DNA of 21,414 nucleotides from UBA4416 sp043718985 (GCA_043718985.1 JAYSUQ010000004.1:1-21414); one strand, 5' to 3'; counted from the first letter of the stretch, positions 1 through 8,323 are shown. A program made the numbers and translations. The notes: generated by a model not told the origin, from the letters alone.

Positions 1-1
1 T

Positions 2-52
2 CTCAAACAAGCGGTATTAAATAAACCTATCTATGAAAATGAAATTATATAA
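2..52 (+). CDS. possible 3' end of an upstream gene (partial)
   Basis: An open frame enters the window at base 2 and runs 16 codons to a TAA at 50-52, ending in the peptide PIYENEII. Codon use resembles the neighbouring genes, and the first real gene on this strand begins only at 363, so this could be the C-terminal tail of a protein encoded to the left. Sixteen residues are too few to name a family, and another frame is also open for a few codons, so chance is a real alternative. Confidence 0.3.
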   Translation, partial: LKQAVLNKPIYENEII

Positions 53-362
53 GCCTGTTTTTATTAATCAAATCAATGTGTGATAATCGGATAGCCATAA
101 AAAATTAATAATTATTTAACAAGTATAAAATAGCAAATACAGTTATTGTTAGTCATACCTTATTTAATTTTACAAAAAAAACAGCACTTAGTTACAAAAA
201 AAAATACCAAGAAATTTAATTGTTAAGATATCCTAAAATAAATACATTTTGTTGCTATGGCATCTTTTTAGTATGTTTGTTTATAACAAGGTAGTTTTTT
301 AGAGTGGCTCCTTTATTTTAATTTTAATCGCACTCTTATTAACCAATATAAAAAATAATAAA
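53..362. other. AT-rich intergenic stretch with A-tracts
   Basis: No gene is visible in these 310 bases. The stretch is very AT-rich and holds two copies of TTACAAAAAAAA about 22 bp apart (near 170 and 192), a spacing of roughly two helical turns that could bend the DNA. Its right part carries the promoter listed at 247-279 and a leader of about 75 bases before the gene at 363. I see no convincing terminator for the upstream gene. Confidence 0.5.
247..279 (+). promoter_or_regulatory. Bacteroidota-type promoter for the DUF2147 gene
   Basis: TTTTGTTG at 247-254 followed by TATGTTTG at 272-279 matches the Bacteroidota -33/-7 pattern (TTG, about 17-20 bases, TAnnTTTG). The spacer is 20 bases from the first TTG or 17 from the second. 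Transcription would start near 285, giving a leader of about 75 bases. The match is exact in the -7 box; no start site has been measured. Confidence 0.6.
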
Positions 363-824
363 ATGAAAAAATTAGTTTATTTATTAATGGCTGTTTTATG
401 TTTAAACCTAAGTAAAGCACAAACAGCTAGTGTTGTCGAATCTGATAAAATTGTAGGTGTTTGGGAGGTTGGCAGTGGAAAAGCTCGTGTAAAAATCACC
501 AAATATGGCGATAAATTTGGTGGAAAAATAGTTTGGTTAAAAGAACCAAATTATGCAGATGGCACAAAAAAAGTTGATAAAAACAATCCAGATGAGGCAA
601 AAAGAGTAACTCCATTATTAGGGTATAACAACTTATTGGGTTTTTCTTATAAAGGAAAATCAGAATATGATGGTGGTACAATTTATGATCCCGAAAATGG
701 TAACACTTATAATTGTGTAATTGAATTAATAGATGATAACACAATTAAAGTTAGAGGATATATTGGTATTACGGTTTTTGGTCGAACAGATACTTGGAAA
801 AGAGTAATAGTGAAAGCTAAATAA
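363..824 (+). CDS. secreted DUF2147 family protein
   Basis: This is a 153-residue exported protein with an N-terminal signal peptide (about residues 1-19, ending SKAQ) and one DUF2147 domain. The features I recognise from the family are the opening GVWEV, the strand GGKIVWL, the block GGTIYDPENGNTY in the second half, and the C-terminal RGYIG...FGRTDTW. The length is usual for the family. Its biochemical role is unknown; the fold is a small beta-rich, lipocalin-like domain and members lie in the periplasm or at the outer membrane. It has its own promoter upstream and a strong terminator 20 bases downstream, so it is probably monocistronic. Nothing in the sequence is broken. Confidence 0.9.
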   Translation: MKKLVYLLMAVLCLNLSKAQTASVVESDKIVGVWEVGSGKARVKITKYGDKFGGKIVWLKEPNYADGTKKVDKNNPDEAKRVTPLLGYNNLLGFSYKGKSEYDGGTIYDPENGNTYNCVIELIDDNTIKVRGYIGITVFGRTDTWKRVIVKAK

Positions 825-844
825 TAATAAATAAATCATATATT

Positions 845-882
845 TAGGTTAGGAAAAATTTATTTTCTAACCTATTTTTTTT
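845..882 (+). terminator. intrinsic terminator after the DUF2147 gene
   Basis: A 12-bp stem (845-856 with 863-874, containing AGGTTAG/CTAACCT) with a six-base loop is followed by eight T residues. It sits 20 bases past the stop codon. This is a textbook rho-independent terminator. The next gene starts only 24 bases further on, so that gene needs read-through or a promoter I cannot recognise. Confidence 0.85.
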
Positions 883-905
883 AACTACTACTATAAAAAC
901 TATTT

Positions 906-1967
906 ATGAAATTAAAACTACTTTTTGCCTCCATTTGTTATACTGCATTAACTTATGCACAAACACCTTTAGATACTACTAAACAAGCGGAAGAAGATTA
1001 TTCGATGTATGCCGATGTAGTGGAAACAGCTAGCTCAAAAAACAATAAAATTTATTGTAGTCAAAAAATTATTGGCTTAAGTCCTTCAAAATTAATCTCA
1101 TTAGGGTTTGATTACGTTGGTGCTAATACAATTGATGTTGATACCATAGGGAATTTTTTTAACAACAAAGCAACTATTGATAACAATACCGGTGTACGTT
1201 TTGCGGCAAATTTTCCAGTAATTTCTAATAATAAACTAATTTTTAGTTTAGGTGTTACTTATTTAGATTTTAAATATAAAATTTCGGAAAATACAAATTT
1301 ATTACACCCATTAGTTAATGCGCTAAACACTAATGGTGGTATACGCTCGTATGGTATAAACACAACAATTTTTAAACCATTTAATGCAAAGTTATTTGGT
1401 ATTTTACAACTAAGTGCAGATCATAACAGCGCAGGTGCAATAGATCAGTTTCACGCTAATGGTTTAAAATTTAGTGGTGCGGCAATTTTTGGTGCTAAAC
1501 CGCACGAGCGTTTACAATATGGTTTTGGTTTAACTCAATCTTACCGTGGTGGAGCATTAAATTATTTTCCAGTTATTTTATATAATTACACCTTTAAAAG
1601 TAAAAAATGGGGTATCGAAATGTTATTACCAGCTCGTGCCAATGTACGTTACACTATTAATCCTCGCAATCTATTATTTGTTGGCTTTGAATTAGAGGGT
1701 AATTCGTATTACATGAATCCTATGATTGAAAAAAACAATTTAGGATTTAATAATTTACAACTACACCGTAGCGAAATTAGACCACGTTTAACATATGAAT
1801 TTAGCCTATATAAATTCTTTTGGTTGAGTGCTCAGGCTGGTTACCGCATAGCTTATAATTTTAATGTTGATAACGTTGATTATAACAAAAAAACACCTGT
1901 AGTTATGGAAAACAAACTTGGAGGCTCATACTATTTTAATATATCATTAAACTTAGTATCTCCTTAA
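906..1967 (+). CDS. DUF6268-type outer membrane beta-barrel protein
   Basis: This 353-residue exported protein has a signal peptide of about 18 residues ending in TYAQ. The rest is a run of alternating, aromatic-bounded beta strands with short turns, for example around residues 90-125, 150-175, 190-225 and 310-350, as in outer membrane barrels. The general layout matches proteins annotated as DUF6268 in Bacteroidota: an N-terminal plug-like stretch, strands with YGFGLTQSYRGG and LLPARANVRYTINP, and a C-terminal strand close to the end. The family assignment is from memory and less sure than the barrel call. No substrate can be deduced. A terminator follows directly. Confidence 0.7.
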   Translation: MKLKLLFASICYTALTYAQTPLDTTKQAEEDYSMYADVVETASSKNNKIYCSQKIIGLSPSKLISLGFDYVGANTIDVDTIGNFFNNKATIDNNTGVRFAANFPVISNNKLIFSLGVTYLDFKYKISENTNLLHPLVNALNTNGGIRSYGINTTIFKPFNAKLFGILQLSADHNSAGAIDQFHANGLKFSGAAIFGAKPHERLQYGFGLTQSYRGGALNYFPVILYNYTFKSKKWGIEMLLPARANVRYTINPRNLLFVGFELEGNSYYMNPMIEKNNLGFNNLQLHRSEIRPRLTYEFSLYKFFWLSAQAGYRIAYNFNVDNVDYNKKTPVVMENKLGGSYYFNISLNLVSP

Positions 1968-1993
1968 TATTTATCTGTTTTTACTATAATATT

Positions 1994-2019
1994 AAAACGC
2001 CTTTAAATGGGCGTTTTTT
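1994..2019 (+). terminator. intrinsic terminator after the barrel gene
   Basis: The stem AAAACGCC (1994-2001) pairs with GGCGTTTT (2010-2017) around an eight-base loop and ends in a run of six T residues. It lies 27 bases past the stop codon at 1967. Confidence 0.85.
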
Positions 2020-2050
2020 GTATAGCTCTATTTAATTATATCTTTTTGAA

Positions 2051-3961
2051 ATGAAAAAAACAATTCTTTTATTATTAATCATTAGTGCTCGATTAATTAG
2101 TCAAACTATTAACGAAAATTGGGTAAAAACTAATTACACCAAAAAAGAATATTTAATTAAAATGCGCGATGGTGCAAAATTATTTACAACTGTTTATGCA
2201 CCAAAAGATACGTTAACAAACTCGGTAACTGTTCACGAAAAACATCCAATACTAATGTTACGCACCCCTTACTCTTGTGCACCATATGGCGAAGATAAAA
2301 TTCAACCGCGATTATATAATTATCATTGGAAAGAATATTTAAAAGAAGGGTACATTATGGTGTTTCAGGATGTGCGAGGACGTTGGATGAGTGAAGGCGA
2401 GTTTATGGATGTGCGTCCATTTAATGCAAATAAAAAAACAAAAACAGATGTTGACGAAGCGAGCGATACGTATGATGCAGTAGATTGGTTAGTGAAAAAC
2501 ATACCTAATAATAATGGCAATGTAGGTTTTCATGGCATTTCTTACCCAGGTTTTTATGCGGCACAAGCAGGCTTAAGTAATCACCCAGCCATAAAAGCAA
2601 TTAGCCCGCAAGCACCAGTTACCGAGTGGTTTATGGGCGATGATTTTCATCATAATGGTGCATTTATGTTATTTGATGCCTTTAACTTTTATAGCGAATT
2701 TGGCCAACCACGCCCTAAGCCAACAACAATTGGCCCTGTAGATTTTAAGTATTATACAAATGATAAATTTCAATTTTATTTAGAAACTGGAGCCTTATCA
2801 AACTTTAGTAAACTAATGGGCGATAGCATAAAGTTTTGGACAGAGTTAATGAATCATCCAAATTACGATACTTGGTGGCAAGCTCGCGATGCACGTAACG
2901 GCTATCGTAACAAAACTAATACACCTGCCATGTTAATTGTAGGTGGTTTATTTGATGCCGAAGATTGTTATGGAGCCTGGAAATTATACGACGCTGTTAA
3001 ACAACATAAAAACACGCATTTAGTTATGGGTCCTTGGTATCATGGCGGTTGGACAAAAAGTGATGGTAGTTTTTTAGGTAACGTTATGTTTGAAAGTAAA
3101 ACAGCCGAGTATTACCAAAAAAATATTGAAATACCCTTTTTTAATTTTTATTTAAAAAGCAAAGGAAATATATCAACAATAAATAAAACTAATATTTTTT
3201 ATACTGGTCAAAATAAATGGGATAAAGATTATTCAAATTTTTTAGTAGGCACAACCTCAAGCAACACCAAGCTTTATTTTACAAATGATAATGCCTTAAG
3301 TTTTACACCATCAACAAAAAGTAAAACAGAGTTTGATGAATATACCAGTAACCCATTAAAACCAGTACCATACACCGATGGCCAAATTTTAAATAGAACA
3401 AGAGAATATATGACAGACGACCAGCGATTTGCAAGCAAAAGAACAGATGTGTTAACGTATACATTGCCAACTTTGCAAAATAATGTAACCATTGCGGGTA
3501 CTTTAACAGTAAACCTTAATGTTGCAATAAGCACAACCGATGCCGATTTTATTGTGAAAATAATTGATGTTTTTCCTAACGACTATAATTATGATACCAT
3601 AAAATACGGAAAAGGTAACGAAGCTAATTATAATATGAACGGCTATCAAATGCTTGTACGTGGCGAGGTTATGCGAGGCAGATACCGAAATAGTTTTAAA
3701 AAACCCGAAGCCTTTGAACCAAATAAAATTACTACAGTAAAATTTGAGTTACCCGCCATTGCGCACACCTTTAAAAAAGGACATAAAATAATGCTACAAG
3801 TGCAAAGTAGTTGGTTTCCGTTGGTTGATAGAAACCCACAACAATTTATTGATATATACCATTGTAACGATAACGACTTTATTAAATCAGACATTAAATT
3901 ATACCATAGTTTAAACCAATCTTATATTGAGTTACCAATACTTACTAATGGTAATAATTAG
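2051..3961 (+). CDS. secreted CocE/NonD (S15-type) alpha/beta hydrolase
   Basis: This is a 636-residue hydrolase of the X-Pro dipeptidyl-peptidase S15/CocE superfamily, exported by a signal peptide (residues 1-18). The alpha/beta-hydrolase triad is visible in the correct order: Ser164 in GISYPG, Asp302 in GGLFDAED and His331 in GPWYHGGW. The VFQDVRGRWMSEGEF block near residue 105 is also typical. The last third (about 400-636) is the jelly-roll X-Pro C-terminal domain. Family members cleave amides or esters, including X-Pro peptides, acyl amino acids and glutaryl-cephalosporins; the sequence does not tell which. A periplasmic or secreted peptidase is my inference. The stop codon lies inside a perfect inverted repeat. 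Confidence 0.9.
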   Translation: MKKTILLLLIISARLISQTINENWVKTNYTKKEYLIKMRDGAKLFTTVYAPKDTLTNSVTVHEKHPILMLRTPYSCAPYGEDKIQPRLYNYHWKEYLKEGYIMVFQDVRGRWMSEGEFMDVRPFNANKKTKTDVDEASDTYDAVDWLVKNIPNNNGNVGFHGISYPGFYAAQAGLSNHPAIKAISPQAPVTEWFMGDDFHHNGAFMLFDAFNFYSEFGQPRPKPTTIGPVDFKYYTNDKFQFYLETGALSNFSKLMGDSIKFWTELMNHPNYDTWWQARDARNGYRNKTNTPAMLIVGGLFDAEDCYGAWKLYDAVKQHKNTHLVMGPWYHGGWTKSDGSFLGNVMFESKTAEYYQKNIEIPFFNFYLKSKGNISTINKTNIFYTGQNKWDKDYSNFLVGTTSSNTKLYFTNDNALSFTPSTKSKTEFDEYTSNPLKPVPYTDGQILNRTREYMTDDQRFASKRTDVLTYTLPTLQNNVTIAGTLTVNLNVAISTTDADFIVKIIDVFPNDYNYDTIKYGKGNEANYNMNGYQMLVRGEVMRGRYRNSFKKPEAFEPNKITTVKFELPAIAHTFKKGHKIMLQVQSSWFPLVDRNPQQFIDIYHCNDNDFIKSDIKLYHSLNQSYIELPILTNGNN

Positions 3962-3975
3962 TAAGTATTGCTTTT
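3936..3975 (+). terminator. perfect 13-bp inverted repeat over the stop codon
   Basis: Bases 3936-3948 (CAATACTTACTAA) are exactly complementary to 3958-3970 around a nine-base loop, and CTTTTATTTA follows. The left arm is coding sequence for the hydrolase and its TAG stop (3959-3961) lies in the right arm. A low-GC terminator is the simplest reading; the T-run is short and interrupted. Confidence 0.55.
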
Positions 3976-4025
3976 ATTTACTAACTGCAAACCGTATATT
4001 TAGCGTAATTAATTTATAAAAAACA

Positions 4026-4766
4026 GTGAAACTATTTTATCATTTAGGAAAGTATTTTATACTTATTAAACGTGTGTTTAGTAAGCCCGAAAAACTATCG
4101 GTATATGTTAAACAAATTGTACACGAAATAGATAACATTGGCATTAGCTCATTACCAATTATTGCTATTATTTCGTTTTTTATGGGTGGTGTAATTACCA
4201 TACAATCGGCCTTTGGGTTTACAAGCCCTTTGGTGCCATTATATGCTGTAGGTTTTACAGTGCGCGAAAGTATGTTGCTCGAATTTAGCCCAACAATTGT
4301 ATCGCTAATATTAGCAGGTAAAATTGGTTCAAACATTGCATCCGAAATAGGATCGATGCGAATTACCGAGCAAATAGATGCGCTAGAAATTATGGGAATT
4401 AACTCGGCCGGATATTTAATATTACCTAAAATTGTTGCAGGTGTAATTATACTTCCATTTTTAATCGCAATTAGTATGTTTTTAGGAATTTTTGGCGGCT
4501 ATGTTATGGGCATAGCAACAGGAGCCTGCACATCCTACCAATTTATATTTGGCATACAAGCCTTTTTTGAACCACATAAACTATATTATTCGTTTACAAA
4601 AGTAATAACATTTGCATTTTTAATTACTTCAATATCATCTTACTTTGGTTATTACACACACGGTGGCGCTTTAGAGGTTGGTAAAAGCAGCACATCGGCA
4701 GTTGTGTATAGCAGCATTTTAATTTTAATTTTTAATTTTATTTTAACCCAATTATTTTTAACGTGA
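4026..4766 (+). CDS. mlaE: MlaE-family ABC transporter permease
   Basis: This 246-residue inner-membrane protein is the permease of an Mla-type phospholipid transporter that moves lipids between inner and outer membranes. It shows about five to six hydrophobic segments and the MlaE signature EIGSMRITEQIDALEIMGI at about residues 107-125. The region GGVITIQSAFGF near residue 54 is also typical. The start is GTG at 4026. It overlaps the next gene, the matching ATPase, by four bases (GTGA), so the pair is translated together. The length is slightly short for the family. No MCE-domain partner (MlaD) follows, which is odd for this system. Confidence 0.9.
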   Translation: MKLFYHLGKYFILIKRVFSKPEKLSVYVKQIVHEIDNIGISSLPIIAIISFFMGGVITIQSAFGFTSPLVPLYAVGFTVRESMLLEFSPTIVSLILAGKIGSNIASEIGSMRITEQIDALEIMGINSAGYLILPKIVAGVIILPFLIAISMFLGIFGGYVMGIATGACTSYQFIFGIQAFFEPHKLYYSFTKVITFAFLITSISSYFGYYTHGGALEVGKSSTSAVVYSSILILIFNFILTQLFLT

Positions 4767-5527
4767 TTGAAGTTAAAAACATATCAAAATCGTTTAGTGG
4801 CGATAGAAAAGTAATTGACGATGTATCTTTTATTTTTGAACAAGGTAAAACCAACTTAATTATTGGAGAAAGTGGTAGCGGAAAAACTACAATGATGAAA
4901 CTCATGGTTGGTTTACACGAAATTGATGAAGGTGAAATTTTATACGATGGGCAAAACTTTCCGACACTTGGCGTTAAACAAAAACAAGACGTTCGTAAAA
5001 AAATAGGAATGCTTTTTCAGGGAGGCGCATTATTTGATTCGCAAACATTAGAAGAAAATATTCGTTTTCCGTTAGATATGTTTACGCACATGACCTTAGC
5101 CGAAAAAAATGAACGTGTAAATTTTTGTTTAGAAAAAGTACAACTAACAGGTAAAAATAAATTATACCCAGGCGAACTATCGGGTGGTATGAAAAAACGA
5201 GCCGCCTTAGCTCGGGCTATTGCAAATAATCCTAAATATTTGTTTTGCGACGAACCAAACTCAGGGCTCGACCCTAAAACATCAATTGTAATTGATAATT
5301 TAATACAAAGCTTAACACACGAATTTAATATTACCACTATTGTAATTACACACGATATGAACTCGGTTGTTGAAATTGGCGAAAAAGTATTATACATTTA
5401 CAAGGGTAAACCTTGGTGGACAGGAACTGGCAAAGAAATTTTTAAAACAAAAAATCCCGAATTACTCGATTTTGTATTTGCATCGGGCTTTATGAAAGAA
5501 ATTTTTACGGCAGTAAATGATAAATGA
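4763..5527 (+). CDS. mlaF: MlaF-type ABC transporter ATP-binding protein
   Basis: This 254-residue ATPase powers the neighbouring MlaE permease. All ABC motifs are intact: Walker A GESGSGKT at 35-42, Q-loop Gln86, signature LSGGM at 139-143, Walker B ending Asp163-Glu164, and H-loop His197. The stretch LFQGGALFDSQTLEENIRFPL right after Walker A is characteristic of MlaF rather than of general importers. The GTG start overlaps the permease stop codon (GTGA at 4763-4766), indicating translational coupling. The start context has no Shine-Dalgarno sequence, as usual in this phylum. The C-terminal tail (about 210-254) resembles the extra helix MlaF proteins carry. Confidence 0.93.
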   Translation: MIEVKNISKSFSGDRKVIDDVSFIFEQGKTNLIIGESGSGKTTMMKLMVGLHEIDEGEILYDGQNFPTLGVKQKQDVRKKIGMLFQGGALFDSQTLEENIRFPLDMFTHMTLAEKNERVNFCLEKVQLTGKNKLYPGELSGGMKKRAALARAIANNPKYLFCDEPNSGLDPKTSIVIDNLIQSLTHEFNITTIVITHDMNSVVEIGEKVLYIYKGKPWWTGTGKEIFKTKNPELLDFVFASGFMKEIFTAVNDK

Positions 5528-5611
5528 AATATTTTTTTGTATCTAAACTATATTAATTAAACTTTATTAATTGTATTTAATTAAGGCTACAATTAAAAAA
5601 AACCATAACCA

Positions 5612-6802
5612 TTGAAAAAACAAGAAAAAAATAGAGAAAACGATTTTGAAATGAAGGCAACAACATTTCACGGTTTAGAAGAAGTATTAGTTGGAGAGTT
5701 AGTAAAACTTGGCGCACGCGATATTGTTCCGTTTAAACGAGGCGTATCTTTTACTGGCGATGAAGGTTTTTTATACAAAGCAAATTTATGTTTACGAACA
5801 GCACTAAAAATATTAGTTCCTATTTATTCGTTTAAGGCCAGCAATGATCAAGAATTATATGATAAAATAAAAGAACACGATTGGGAACAATACATTACAA
5901 CTAACGAAACGTTTGCAATTGACTCAACAGTTAATTCCGAATTATTTAACCACACACTTTATATATCTCAAAAAACTAAAGATGCCATTTGCGATAGATT
6001 TGTAGATAAATTTGGAGTACGCCCAAATGTAGATATCGTTAACCCAACCTTACGAATTTATGTGCATATATTTAAAGACCAAGTAAATGTTAGTTTAGAT
6101 AGCAGCGGCGACACTTTATTTAAAAGAGGCTACCGTGTAGATATTGATACAGCGCCAATTAAAGAAGTACTAGCCGCAGGCATCGTATTATTAAGCGGTT
6201 GGCAACCTCATCTGCCTTTAATAGATGGCATGTGTGGTAGTGGCACATTAGGCATAGAGGCCGCCTTGTTTGCTAACAACGTGCCACCAGGCGTATTTAG
6301 AAAAGAATTTGGCTTTATGAAATGGAAAAACTTTGATAAAGAATTATACGATTTAATTTTTGACAGTTGCATTAATCGCATTAAAGAAACAGTACCTCAA
6401 ATATTTTCGAGCGATATTGATTTAGTACCTTTAGAAATGGCTAAAAAAAATGCCACCGTTGCTAAAGTTGACGACATGATTCAATACAAACACATTTCGT
6501 TTTTTGATACCAAACCAACTAAACCACACGGCACCATATTATTAAATCCGCCCTACGATGAGCGTATGAAAATAGATGACACATTTGCTTTTTACAAAAA
6601 AATAGGAGATAAATTAAAACAAGATTTTGGTGGATGGAGTTGTTGGATAATTACCAGCAATATGGAAGCCATAAAACACATTGGCTTACACCCATCAAAA
6701 AAAATGACTTTATTTAACGCATCTCTCGAATGTAAATTATTAAAATACGAAATGTATAACGGGTCAAAAAAAGCAAGTAAACAAGTTACTGATAACGAGT
6801 AA
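5612..6802 (+). CDS. THUMP-domain class I SAM-dependent RNA methyltransferase
   Basis: This 396-residue protein belongs to the RlmL/YpsC (COG0116) family, which N2-methylates guanine in 23S rRNA. A THUMP RNA-binding domain covers about residues 50-160. The Rossmann methyltransferase domain follows, with motif I DGMCGSGTLGIEAA starting at Asp205 and the catalytic motif NPPY at 312-315. Only the N-terminal RlmL half is present; the C-terminal RlmK methyltransferase of the enterobacterial fusion is absent, as is usual in Bacteroidota. The start at 5612 is a TTG. An in-frame ATG at 5651 (residue 14) is the alternative, but family members carry a few residues before that point, so I keep the TTG with modest confidence. 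Confidence 0.88.
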   Translation: MKKQEKNRENDFEMKATTFHGLEEVLVGELVKLGARDIVPFKRGVSFTGDEGFLYKANLCLRTALKILVPIYSFKASNDQELYDKIKEHDWEQYITTNETFAIDSTVNSELFNHTLYISQKTKDAICDRFVDKFGVRPNVDIVNPTLRIYVHIFKDQVNVSLDSSGDTLFKRGYRVDIDTAPIKEVLAAGIVLLSGWQPHLPLIDGMCGSGTLGIEAALFANNVPPGVFRKEFGFMKWKNFDKELYDLIFDSCINRIKETVPQIFSSDIDLVPLEMAKKNATVAKVDDMIQYKHISFFDTKPTKPHGTILLNPPYDERMKIDDTFAFYKKIGDKLKQDFGGWSCWIITSNMEAIKHIGLHPSKKMTLFNASLECKLLKYEMYNGSKKASKQVTDNE

Positions 6803-6862
6803 AAAAAATAAATTTTAAAGATTTATAAAAAAACATCACAAAGTAACTAAAACTATTATTTT

Positions 6863-6948
6863 GGGCGTTTCCCTTTGGGTCGGGCTTTTTGTTACAATCT
6901 TTTTGTTCGTTCCTCTCAAAAAGGATTTTCACGCCAATCCCTAACGCA
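6863..6948. repeat. structured intergenic repeat, element 1
   Basis: This intergenic element has nested complementarity. GCGTT (6865-6869) pairs with AACGC (6944-6948). GGG (6882-6884) can pair with CCC (6940-6942). ATCTTTTTTG (6897-6906) pairs with CAAAAAGGAT (6918-6927) over ten pairs including one G-T wobble, around an 11-base loop. CCCTTTGGG (6871-6879) can form a small side hairpin. I recall closely similar intergenic sequences in many Bacteroidota genomes, but I cannot search for them here. It may act as a transcript end, an RNA element or a mobile repeat. It resembles the element at 8221-8323 read on the opposite strand. Confidence 0.65.
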
Positions 6949-6982
6949 AACTAAATAACTTGTAAATAAAATTAAAATAATT

Positions 6983-7624
6983 ATGGATAACGCTTTACTG
7001 GCAGTTTCAATTTTTAATAAATATGCATCAGAGTACCAAGCAAAATTTATGGATACAAAAGAATACCATAACAGCTTTAATTTATTTTGCAATGCAATTA
7101 CAAAAACAAACGCAACTGTTTTGGAGTTAGGCTGTGGACCAGGCAACATTACGCAATATTTGTTACATAAGCGTAACGATTTTAAAATATTAGCAACAGA
7201 TTTATCGGCTAATATGCTTAAACTAGCCAAACAAAATAACCTAGCCGCAAAATTTAAACTATTAGATTGCAGAAAAATTAACACATTAAAAAACAATTAC
7301 GATGCAATAATGTGTGGCTTTTGTTTACCCTATTTAACAACAACACAAACAACTATTTTTATTAAAGATGCGGCACTCAAATTAAATACAAATGGTATTT
7401 TGTACATAAGCACCATGCTCGAAAACGAATTTAATAAATCGGGAAACAAAGCTGGTAGCAAAGGCGATGTTATGTATATGAATTATCACAAAGATTTGGA
7501 TATACTAAATACATTAACCCAAAATAATTTTAAAGTATTGCACTTTATTGAACAAAATTTTGAAACAACCGATGGTATAAAAACAATTGATGGAATTTTT
7601 ATTGCAAAAAAAATTAGTGAGTAA
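6983..7624 (+). CDS. class I SAM-dependent methyltransferase
   Basis: This 213-residue protein is a stand-alone Rossmann methyltransferase (Methyltransf_11/25-like). Motif I is LELGCGPGN at about residues 47-55, and the acidic residue that binds the SAM ribose is probably Asp73 in LATDLSANML. LDCRKI near residue 89 and the post-motif GFCLPYL near 112 fit the family. The substrate cannot be told: relatives methylate small molecules such as quinones, or proteins. The C-terminal end overlaps the convergent rdgB gene by 11 bases. It is separated from the previous gene by a structured repeat, so it is probably its own transcript. Confidence 0.85.
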   Translation: MDNALLAVSIFNKYASEYQAKFMDTKEYHNSFNLFCNAITKTNATVLELGCGPGNITQYLLHKRNDFKILATDLSANMLKLAKQNNLAAKFKLLDCRKINTLKNNYDAIMCGFCLPYLTTTQTTIFIKDAALKLNTNGILYISTMLENEFNKSGNKAGSKGDVMYMNYHKDLDILNTLTQNNFKVLHFIEQNFETTDGIKTIDGIFIAKKISE

Positions 7625-8195
7625 TAGTTTTTAAAAACGCACTTAATTTACTAACGGCAATGGCACGGTGCGATGTTTTTATTTTTTCTTCTAAAGTCAT
7701 TTCTGCAAATGTTGTTGTGTAACCATTTGGTTTAAAAATGGAATCGTAACCAAACCCATTTTCGCCTATTTTTTGATGTGTAATTGTGCCATTAATAATA
7801 CCTTCAAAAAAATAATTTGTATCGTTAATTATTAAAGCTAATACCGTTTTAAAATGAGCATTTCTGTTTTTAACTCCAATTAACATTTGTAGTAGTTTGG
7901 CATTATTATCGGCATCGTTTTTTTGAATGCCAGCATACCTTGCCGAGTAAACACCAGGCTCACCATTTAAAGCATCAACAAATAAACCGCTATCATCGGC
8001 AAAGCAATTATTGTTTATAAATTGGTAAATAGTTTTTACTTTTAATAACGCGTTACCTTCAATTGTTGTTTCGGTTTCGGCAATATCATCATTAAAATTA
8101 ATATCGCTTAAGCTAAGTAACTCAATAGTTTGAGCAAGCTGTTGCTTTACTTCGTGCAATTTATTTTTATTGTTGGTGGCAAAAATAAGTTTCAT
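7614..8195 (-). CDS. rdgB: XTP/dITP diphosphatase (RdgB/HAM1)
   Basis: This 193-residue cytoplasmic enzyme hydrolyses dITP, XTP and related deaminated purine nucleoside triphosphates, keeping them out of DNA and RNA. Family motifs are complete: FATNNKNKLHEV at 5-16, ADDSGLFVDAL at 66-76 with the catalytic Asp68, GEPGVYSARYAG at 78-89, GFGYDSIF at 147-154 and SHRAIA at 175-180. The length is normal. Its 3' end overlaps the convergent methyltransferase gene by 11 bases. The 146-base gap upstream contains structured repeat element 2. Confidence 0.95.
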   Translation of the reverse strand: MKLIFATNNKNKLHEVKQQLAQTIELLSLSDINFNDDIAETETTIEGNALLKVKTIYQFINNNCFADDSGLFVDALNGEPGVYSARYAGIQKNDADNNAKLLQMLIGVKNRNAHFKTVLALIINDTNYFFEGIINGTITHQKIGENGFGYDSIFKPNGYTTTFAEMTLEEKIKTSHRAIAVSKLSAFLKTITH

Positions 8196-8220
8196 TTATT
8201 GTAGTTGTAAGTTTGGCTAG

Positions 8221-8323
8221 CCCCGATTGTAGCGCATATCCTTTTTTTAAATTTTAATATTAGCAAAGTTTAAGAGCGATAGCAATATTGAAATTAATAA
8301 AAAAGATAGCAGCGTAAAGCGGG
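8221..8323. repeat. structured intergenic repeat, element 2
   Basis: Nearly the whole element folds into one long hairpin. CCCC (8221-8224) can pair with GGG (8321-8323). ATCCTTTTTT (8238-8247) pairs with AAAAAAGAT (8299-8307) with one bulged C. An inner stem joins 8250-8264 with 8282-8295, one bulge and one G-T wobble included. It fills the gap between the desaturase stop and the rdgB start. Its GATTG..GCG..ATCCTTTTT left half and AAAAAAGAT..AAAGC right half match element 1 read on the other strand, but the outer arm polarity is reversed. I take both as one repeat family. Confidence 0.65.

Noticed and set aside
170..204. Repeated TTACAAAAAAAA as a functional repeat or short CRISPR-like array
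   Set aside because: There are only two short copies made mostly of A residues; DNA bending is possible but nothing more can be supported.
4040..5397. Minus-strand open frames over the MlaE and MlaF genes
   Set aside because: They lie wholly opposite clearly conserved genes and their products show no recognisable motif.
5567..5596. Nine-bp inverted repeat (TTAATTGTA/TACAATTAA) after the MlaF gene as a terminator
   Set aside because: It is pure low-GC sequence with a 12-base loop and is followed by A rather than T on the plus strand; it could be an operator, but support is weak.
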